The position numbers and the translations under genes were made by a program. Shown one piece after another: positions 58,894 through 64,000 of a stretch of DNA of 64,000 nt. The first letter of the stretch is position 1. Each line of letters starts with the position of its first letter. This stretch comes from Streptomyces sp. NBC_01233 (GTDB lineage: Bacteria > Actinomycetota > Actinomycetes > Streptomycetales > Streptomycetaceae). Where the stretch lies: the NCBI RefSeq assembly GCF_035989305.1, contig NZ_CP108514.1:1302001-1366000 (forward strand), in the 5' to 3' direction. Below the pieces are notes generated by a model that saw nothing but the letters and a program-made list of their open reading frames with translations, made no database searches and was not told the DNA's origin.

Positions 58894-59955
58894 TCACCGG
58901 CGGGCCTCGACCAGCCGGGGCATGTCCCGGGCGGCCTCGACCAGGAACCAGGCGGGCAGTACGGGCAGGCCGTGGGCGTCGTCGGCGATGACGGTCTGGG
59001 CCACCTCGACGGAGATCTCGGCGAGCTGGACGAGCAGCGACTTGAAGCGGTGCGCGGACTGCCGCACGGCGGGCGAGACGTGTTCCTTCTGCGCCGGGAG
59101 TTCCTTGAGCAGCCGCCCGCGGAAGGACTCGGCGAGGTAGTAGAGGAGATCGCGGTCGGCGGGGCGGGTGGGCCAGGAGGCGTCGCCCTTCATGATCGCC
59201 TCGATGCCGAAGGTGTGCCGGACGATCTTGGCGTAGCCGCAGAAGGAGACGGCGTGGGCGGGGGTGAGGGTGCCGTGGGCGATCACCTTCAGGGTCTGCT
59301 CGTCCAGCTCCGGCCCGAAGGAGTGCAGGGCGTCGGAGAGCATGTGCCAGGAGCGCGGGGTGGAGAAGGGCTCCTCGGTCTTGGGCGGCTGCGACCACAG
59401 GTGGTCGGGGCGGTCGGTGAGGTGGTCGGTGATCCAGGGGTGGATGCCGTTCTCCCCCGCCCAGACGAGCCAGTCCGCGGCCGAGGCCCGCAGGTGGACG
59501 TGCGTCAGCCGGTTCACGAGCGCGGAGGCGATGGGCCGGGCGAGCGCGTTGTCCGTGGCCCGGTTGCCGGCGCCGATGACGATGGAGCCGGCGGGCAGCT
59601 CGTAGGAGCCGATCCGGCGGTCGAGGATCAGCGAGTAGAAGGCCTTCTGGACGTCGGGGCTCGCGGCGTTGAGCTCGTCGAGGAAGAGGCAGTACGGCTC
59701 GTCGCGGGCGATGGACTCGGGCGGGCAGAAGACGGAGCGGCCGTCACGGATCTGCGGTACGCCGATCAGGTCCTCGGGGGCGAGCTGGGTGCCGAGCAGG
59801 CTGACGCACTCCAGGCCCAGCGAATCGGCGAACTTCCGTACGAGCGAGGACTTCCCGATGCCCGGCGCCCCCCACAGGAACACCGGCCGGACGGTGGCGA
59901 GACCGAGGAGCAGTTCGGGGATCTGGGCGGGAGTGACGGTGACGGCAGCCTGCAC
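58894..59955 (-). CDS. MoxR-type AAA ATPase
   Basis: A 353-residue AAA protein: Walker A G-A-P-G-I-G-K-S (29-36), Walker B C-L-F-L-D-E-L-N near 95, sensor-like V-I-G-A-G-N-R, and S-T-P-R-S-W-H-M-L near 200. This subgroup works with VWA proteins. GTG 59955 gives V-Q-A-A-V-T-V-T; the frame is open to 60012, so an earlier start is possible. First gene of the pair with the VWA metallopeptidase. Confidence 0.87.
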   Translation of the reverse strand: MQAAVTVTPAQIPELLLGLATVRPVFLWGAPGIGKSSLVRKFADSLGLECVSLLGTQLAPEDLIGVPQIRDGRSVFCPPESIARDEPYCLFLDELNAASPDVQKAFYSLILDRRIGSYELPAGSIVIGAGNRATDNALARPIASALVNRLTHVHLRASAADWLVWAGENGIHPWITDHLTDRPDHLWSQPPKTEEPFSTPRSWHMLSDALHSFGPELDEQTLKVIAHGTLTPAHAVSFCGYAKIVRHTFGIEAIMKGDASWPTRPADRDLLYYLAESFRGRLLKELPAQKEHVSPAVRQSAHRFKSLLVQLAEISVEVAQTVIADDAHGLPVLPAWFLVEAARDMPRLVEARR

Positions 59956-60057
59956 GGGCGTGGTTGTCCTCGGGAGTTCGGGTGCGTGGTGCGCCCAGTG
60001 TGGGCACACCACGCTCTCCCGGGCACCCGGTTTTCGGGCCGGCGCTCCCTGTGGCGG

Positions 60058-60507
60058 TCAGCGCGCGGAGTGCTCCAGCAGGTGCTTCAGCTTCTCCTCG
60101 CCGCGCGGCATCTCCTTGCGGACCATGGGCTTGACCACGAGGGGGACGAGGGCCCTGCCCACACCGTGGCCCTCGAAGTCGACGGAGAGGGTGACTCGCG
60201 AGCGGGCCCCGCCGTCGAGGGGTTCGATCCTGCCGCGCACGTCCGGCCGGACCGGCCCTTCGACGCCGTGGAGGTGCCAGCTCCGCGGCGGGTCCATGGA
60301 CGTGTACTCCATCTTCGTGGGAATCCTCCGCCTGCCGATCTGTTGGGTGACGAGGACCTGGGAACCGACGTGGACGGGGAGGTCCCCCATGGGAAGGGCG
60401 GACACGGCACTGTCCTGCCACTCCGGCAGGTGCGTGGGGTCCGTGATGTAGGAGTAGACGTCCTCGGGCGTGCGGTCGATGTCGATGCTCTTGCTGATCG
60501 CGGACAT
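60058..60507 (-). CDS. SRPBCC (START-like) family protein
   Basis: A 149-residue helix-grip protein: D-I-D-R-T-P-E-D-V-Y-S-Y-I-T-D-P-T-H-L-P-E-W at 8-30, then P-P-R-S-W-H-L-H-G-V-E-G-P and a long C-terminal helix. It matches the polyketide-cyclase/dehydrase SRPBCC type, which binds hydrophobic ligands. ATG 60507. The gap to the permease stop is 42 bp, so the two may be co-transcribed. Confidence 0.82.
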   Translation of the reverse strand: MSAISKSIDIDRTPEDVYSYITDPTHLPEWQDSAVSALPMGDLPVHVGSQVLVTQQIGRRRIPTKMEYTSMDPPRSWHLHGVEGPVRPDVRGRIEPLDGGARSRVTLSVDFEGHGVGRALVPLVVKPMVRKEMPRGEEKLKHLLEHSAR

Positions 60508-60549
60508 GGCGACCCCTTGGAGCCCCCCTGACTGGCCCCTCCTTCCAAA

Positions 60550-61974
60550 TTACTCCGCGGGCGAATCGGTGGCGCGCTGCCTGCGGGCGGCCATCACGGC
60601 GTACACGAGGACGCCCGCGAAGAGGAAGAGCACGCCCTGGTAGACGGCCGCGTAGCCGGAGCCGGCGACCAGCCACATCGAGAAGGCGAAGGCCAGGCAG
60701 GCGAGGACGGCGTCGCGGACCAGGCGGCCGGGCCGGACCAGGCGGCCGGGCCGGACCCGCTCGGAGCGGCCCGAGGCCAGGAAGTAGATCTGCGCGGCGG
60801 TGGAGAGCAGGTACGGGACGGTCGCGGTGAAGGTGGTGACGAGGACCAGGACCTCGAAGACGCGCTGCGAGCCGGCCGTGTGGTTGTAGACGGTCAGCGC
60901 CGAGGCGAGGGCGACCGTGATGAGGACGCCGGCCACGGGGACTCCGCGCTTCTTCGTCTCGAAGACCTTCGGGAAGAGTCCGTCCTTCGCGGCGGCGTAC
61001 GGGGTCTGCGCGCTGAGCAGGGTCCAGCCGTTGAGCGCGCCGGCCATCGAGATCACGGCGGCGCCGGCGACGACCGTGCCGCCCCACGTGCCGCCGAACA
61101 TGGCGTTGACGGCGTCGCTGAAGGGGGCCTCGGAGGAGACCAGCTTCTCGTGCGCGACCAGCCCGAAGACGGCGAGGGTGCCGAGCAGGTAGACGGTGGC
61201 GGCGCCGACGGTGCCGAGGATCGTGGCCCGGCCGACGTTGCGGGCCGGGTCGCGGACCTCGCCCGCGCTGACGGCGGCGGACTCGACGCCCAGGTAGCTG
61301 AAGAGCAGGATCGCGGCGGAGGCGGAGACCGCGCCGACCGCGCTCTGGCCGGTGGCCTGGAAGGGGCCGAGGTTGGCGGGGTCGAAGAAGAACAGCCCGC
61401 CCACGGCGACGAGCAGCAGCGGGGCGAACTTCAACACGGTCGAGACCAGTTGGACGGCGCCGACGTACCGGGTGCCGGCCAGGTTGGCGAGCGCCGGGAG
61501 CCACTGCACGCAGAGGGCGGCCAGGCACATGGACCACTTGTGCGCGCCGACGGCGGGGAAGAGCACGCCGAGGTAGCCGACGGCCGCCACCGCGAGCGCG
61601 GCGTTGGAGACCCAGGTGGTGATCCAGTAGCTCCAGCCGGCGAGGAAGCCGGCGAAGTCGCCGAAGGCGGCGCGGGCGTAGACGTACGGGCCGCCGGTCT
61701 GGGGGTGCCGGTGGGCGAGGCGGCCGAAGACGAGGGCGAGGGCGATTGCGCCGAGGGTGAGCACGGCGAAGGCCACGAGGCTGATGGTGCCGAAGGGGGC
61801 CACCGAGGCGGGGAGGAGGAAGATCCCGCCGCCGATGATGTTGCCCATGACCAGGCAGGTCGCGACGGGAAGGCCGAAGCGGCGCTCGCCCTGCGGGCGG
61901 GGCTCGGAGGTCCCGGGGGCGGGAACCGGGGCCGGGGCCTGGGCCGGTGCCGCGGTGGTCATGGTGCTGGTCAT
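60550..61974 (-). CDS. APC-family amino acid permease
   Basis: A 474-residue transporter with about 12 helices. N-terminal F-G-L-P-V-A-T-C-L-V-M-G-N-I-I-G-G-G-I-F-L-L-P-A-S-V-A (TM1 unwound G-x-G-x-G motif), G-G-P-Y-V-Y-A-R-A-A-F-G-D-F-A-G-F, S-Y-L-G-V-E-S-A-A-V. It resembles arginine/agmatine antiporter AdiC and PotE-type permeases; substrate unproven. ATG 61974 starts M-T-S-T-M-T-T. A short direct repeat encodes R-P-G-R-L-V twice near residue 410. Confidence 0.9.
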   Translation of the reverse strand: MTSTMTTAAPAQAPAPVPAPGTSEPRPQGERRFGLPVATCLVMGNIIGGGIFLLPASVAPFGTISLVAFAVLTLGAIALALVFGRLAHRHPQTGGPYVYARAAFGDFAGFLAGWSYWITTWVSNAALAVAAVGYLGVLFPAVGAHKWSMCLAALCVQWLPALANLAGTRYVGAVQLVSTVLKFAPLLLVAVGGLFFFDPANLGPFQATGQSAVGAVSASAAILLFSYLGVESAAVSAGEVRDPARNVGRATILGTVGAATVYLLGTLAVFGLVAHEKLVSSEAPFSDAVNAMFGGTWGGTVVAGAAVISMAGALNGWTLLSAQTPYAAAKDGLFPKVFETKKRGVPVAGVLITVALASALTVYNHTAGSQRVFEVLVLVTTFTATVPYLLSTAAQIYFLASGRSERVRPGRLVRPGRLVRDAVLACLAFAFSMWLVAGSGYAAVYQGVLFLFAGVLVYAVMAARRQRATDSPAE

Positions 61975-62049
61975 CGGTGGTGCGCCTCTGGGTGTCTCAC
62001 ATGCTGGGCAGGTCGACACATGCTCGGCCACCGCGCGGGCGGTACCAAA

Positions 62050-64000
62050 TCAGCGCGTTTCGTCCGGTGCGGGCACCTCGACGGAGGGAAGGATTCCGCT
62101 GTTGGCCGCTTCCGGCCGGGGATCTTCCACCGGCCCCGGCCGCAGGCCGAGGGGGACCTGCGGGCCGTCCGTCTCCCGCAGCCAGCGCCGCAGTACGCCG
62201 TGCACCGCCTCCGCGCCCACCGGTTCCTCCCCCGGGTCCGACAGCTCCGTGGGCCACATCAGGAACGGGTGCCCCTGCTCCCCGCCCAGCCCGCCGTGCG
62301 ATCCGATCTGCTCCTCGAAGGCGTGCACCGCGCCCGTGTCCGGGTCGTACGCCGAATTCACCATGATGTCGGCCACGTGCGGGAAGGCATCGGTCCGGCG
62401 GACGGCCTGCGCCGCGCCGGGGCCGAAGGGGGACAGCAGCTCCTCCGCCTCGCCGGGCACGTCGAGGCGGGCCACCGCCCCGCCCGGGCCCAGCAGCACC
62501 CCGTCCACCAGCAGGAAGCCCACGCCCGGGTGGTTCGCCAGCGTCGCCAGCAGGGCGGGGTGCGCGCGTTCGACGCGCTCGCGCGAGGCCCGGCCGGGGA
62601 CGTCCGGGAAGGAGATCAGGGCAAGGTTGCCCGACGCGAGCACCACCGGGTCGGAGCCCGGCCCGGGACGGGCCTCCTCCCCCTCTTCCACCGGCCGGTG
62701 CAGGGCCGCGAGCACGGCCGCCCGGGCCTCGGCCCCGCTGCGGGTGCGGCCGGCCCGGCGGGAGACCGGCAGCCCGCAGCCCGCCCGGACGAGGTCCTTC
62801 AAGGTCAGTCCGTAGCGGCTCAGGAAGGTCTCGCCCGGGCTCTGGCCGTGGTCGGAGAGCAGCACGATCCGGTACTCCCGCGGGGCGTGCTCGGCGACCC
62901 TGGCGATGAGCGCGAGGCTCCGGTCGAGGCGCGCCAGCACCCTGTCGGTGTCCCGGCCGCGCGGGCCCGAGTGGTGCGCGACCTCGTCGTAGGCGACCAG
63001 GTCGGCGTAGACCGCGGCGCGGCCGGCGAGCATGTCGCCGATCACCGCCGCGACCACCACGTCCCGTTCGACCACGGTCGCGAAGGCCCGGATCAGCGGG
63101 TACAGCCCGCCGCGCGCCACCCGCGGCCGGTCCCCGCGGATCCGCGCCCGCAGCGACTGCCCGATCTCCCGGACCACCTCGGCGACGAAGGACACGGCCG
63201 TGCGGACGGCGTTGGCCGGATCGGAGAAGTACGCGAAGTAGCCCGCGCGGGACCGGTTCGCCCGGCCCCGCCGGGCCGAGACCGAGAGCACGAGCGCCAG
63301 TTGGTCGGCGCCCCCGCTGAACAGGTTGCCCCGGCTGGCCCCGTCGAGCGTGAGCAGTCCGCCGTTCCCGGTGCGCGCGACGGCCCGCCGCTGCAGCTCG
63401 GCGGCGCTGGTGGGCCGGTTGCAGACCATCACCTCCCCGGTGTCCTTCTCGTACCAGCGGAAGGCGGGCACGTCGAAGTTGGAGCCGTGCAGGATGCCGA
63501 GCTGACTGGCGCCGGTCTGGCTCGACCAGTCCGTGCGCCAGGGCGTGATCCGGTGGCTGCGGTCCAGCCAGTCGGCGACGGTGGGCATCAGCCCGCTGCC
63601 GCAGGCGCCGTGCAGCACCTCGTACCCGACGCCGTCGAGCTGGAGGAAGACCAGGCCGGGTGCTGCCTCGCCGGCCCCGGGCGCGCGCGCCCTGCTCCCC
63701 CAGCTACCGCTGGGAGGTACCCCCAGCCTGCGTCGGCGGCGGTCGGCGAGCCGGTAGAGGCGGCGCCGGTACGCCTCGTCGTCACGCACCGCGAGTGCGG
63801 TGGAGGTCGCGGACGCCACCGCGGACATCACGGCGGCCACGACCACCGCGGTCTCGGGAGCCGCCTCGCCCCGCCAGGCGGGGATCAGGCTGAGCGCTAT
63901 GAGCAGGAGCGAGCCGTTCAGGAAGAAGACGAGCAGGCCGAGGACGAGGGCGGGCACCAACAGCAGGGCCCGTACGAGCACGGGCCAGACGACCGCGCTC
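62050..64000 (-). CDS. Membrane phosphodiesterase/nucleotide pyrophosphatase-like protein (partial)
   Basis: The frame runs off the right edge; the visible part is about 650 residues. It opens inside hydrophobic helices (L-V-R-A-L-L-L-V-P-A-L-V-L-G-L-L-V-F-F). An alkaline-phosphatase-superfamily domain follows: L-Q-L-D-G-V-G-Y (metal and nucleophile region), W-S-S-Q-T-G-A-S-Q-L-G, D-L-V-A-Y-D-E-V-A-H-H-S-G and L-L-S-D-H-G-Q-S. It resembles Streptomyces proteins with a holin-like membrane part fused to a type I phosphodiesterase. The gene contains an in-frame copy of a dispersed palindromic repeat. Confidence 0.8.
   Translation of the reverse strand, partial: SAVVWPVLVRALLLVPALVLGLLVFFLNGSLLLIALSLIPAWRGEAAPETAVVVAAVMSAVASATSTALAVRDDEAYRRRLYRLADRRRRRLGVPPSGSWGSRARAPGAGEAAPGLVFLQLDGVGYEVLHGACGSGLMPTVADWLDRSHRITPWRTDWSSQTGASQLGILHGSNFDVPAFRWYEKDTGEVMVCNRPTSAAELQRRAVARTGNGGLLTLDGASRGNLFSGGADQLALVLSVSARRGRANRSRAGYFAYFSDPANAVRTAVSFVAEVVREIGQSLRARIRGDRPRVARGGLYPLIRAFATVVERDVVVAAVIGDMLAGRAAVYADLVAYDEVAHHSGPRGRDTDRVLARLDRSLALIARVAEHAPREYRIVLLSDHGQSPGETFLSRYGLTLKDLVRAGCGLPVSRRAGRTRSGAEARAAVLAALHRPVEEGEEARPGPGSDPVVLASGNLALISFPDVPGRASRERVERAHPALLATLANHPGVGFLLVDGVLLGPGGAVARLDVPGEAEELLSPFGPGAAQAVRRTDAFPHVADIMVNSAYDPDTGAVHAFEEQIGSHGGLGGEQGHPFLMWPTELSDPGEEPVGAEAVHGVLRRWLRETDGPQVPLGLRPGPVEDPRPEAANSGILPSVEVPAPDETR
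63696..63726. repeat. Streptomyces-type dispersed palindromic repeat inside a gene
   Basis: The segment contains CCCAGC-TACC-GCTGGG followed by AGGTACCCCCAG. From general knowledge, this GGTACC(T/C)CCCAGCGGTAGCTGGGGG-like sequence is one of the commonest small palindromic repeats in Streptomyces chromosomes, usually intergenic. Here it is read in frame on the minus strand as G-V-P-P-S-G-S-W-G, between the membrane part and the catalytic domain. Confidence 0.65.

Noticed and set aside
1..64000. CRISPR array or transposon
   Set aside because: No regularly spaced repeats with unique spacers, no cas genes, and no transposase or terminal inverted repeats were recognised.

Overview
The window is high-GC actinobacterial DNA with third-position G/C saturation, and it reads as the chromosome of a Streptomyces or a very close relative. 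Supporting signs are a WhiB-like (Wbl) protein, a principal sigma factor of HrdB type, GTG/TTG starts, many ATGA/GTGA overlaps, MmyB-type XRE regulators, GPP34 and DUF6545/MAB_1171c-type proteins, and rare TTA codons. I found no phage or plasmid backbone, IS transposase, CRISPR array or rRNA. One tRNA (Leu, anticodon GAG) is present.

Layout. 0-8.4 kb: end of a membrane protein, a Wbl protein, a TetR regulator, a 5'-truncated hydrolase, a divergent NHEJ-type pair (LigD-like polymerase and ATP-dependent ligase), an FAD oxidoreductase, and a thioredoxin-reductase-like enzyme divergent from an XRE-cupin regulator and Nudix gene. 8.4-14 kb: GPP34 protein, an MFS exporter with a winged-helix tail, a GH4 glycosidase and an MmyB-type regulator. 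14.1-16.6 kb: cassette 1 (XRE regulator, HELWH metallopeptidase, seven-TM DUF6545 protein). 16.6-26.4 kb: DUF4239 protein, Pro-rich membrane protein, Ser/Thr kinase, sensor-kinase remnant, membrane glycosyltransferase-like protein, metG, and a sigma factor translationally coupled to an IclR-like protein. 26.4-36.3 kb: frameshifted remnant, tRNA-Leu, ltrA split by a G-tract frameshift, KAS III, fdhD, [2Fe-2S] ferredoxin, SBF transporter, a truncated LysR gene, an acyl-CoA synthetase and an HdeD protein. 36.5-41.5 kb: branched-chain amino-acid-type ABC operon with two permeases and one ATPase in a single open frame. 41.6-48.7 kb: aldo/keto reductase, ricin-type lectin, methyltransferase with pterin dehydratase, a Tat-exported amine-oxidase-like flavoprotein, a second MmyB regulator, and a WYL regulator. 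48.9-53.2 kb: cassette 2 (XRE, HELWH peptidase, FAD monooxygenase, DUF6545 protein). 53.3-64 kb: folD, methyltransferase, hrdB-type sigma factor, VWA-metallopeptidase/MoxR pair, SRPBCC protein, amino-acid permease, and the start of a phosphodiesterase-like membrane protein cut by the window edge.

The most interesting biology is the pair of paralogous cassettes about 33 kb apart. Each links an XRE DNA-binding protein, an ImmA/IrrE-like zinc peptidase and a seven-helix membrane protein through overlapping or closely spaced reading frames. This resembles an anti-repressor protease circuit with its own membrane component. Cassette 1's peptidase gene carries an in-frame TTA codon (possible bldA control). 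Cassette 2 has gained a flavin monooxygenase and a duplicated DNA-binding module.

The window also holds several decayed genes (truncated hydrolase, LysR and sensor kinase; frameshifted ltrA and a small unknown gene). It has some well-defined DNA elements: twin TGACGGT(C/G)CGTCA sites over the ABC promoter, a 14-bp inverted repeat before the aldo/keto reductase, a terminator-like hairpin in the metG leader, and two Streptomyces-type GC-rich dispersed repeats that are read through as protein.
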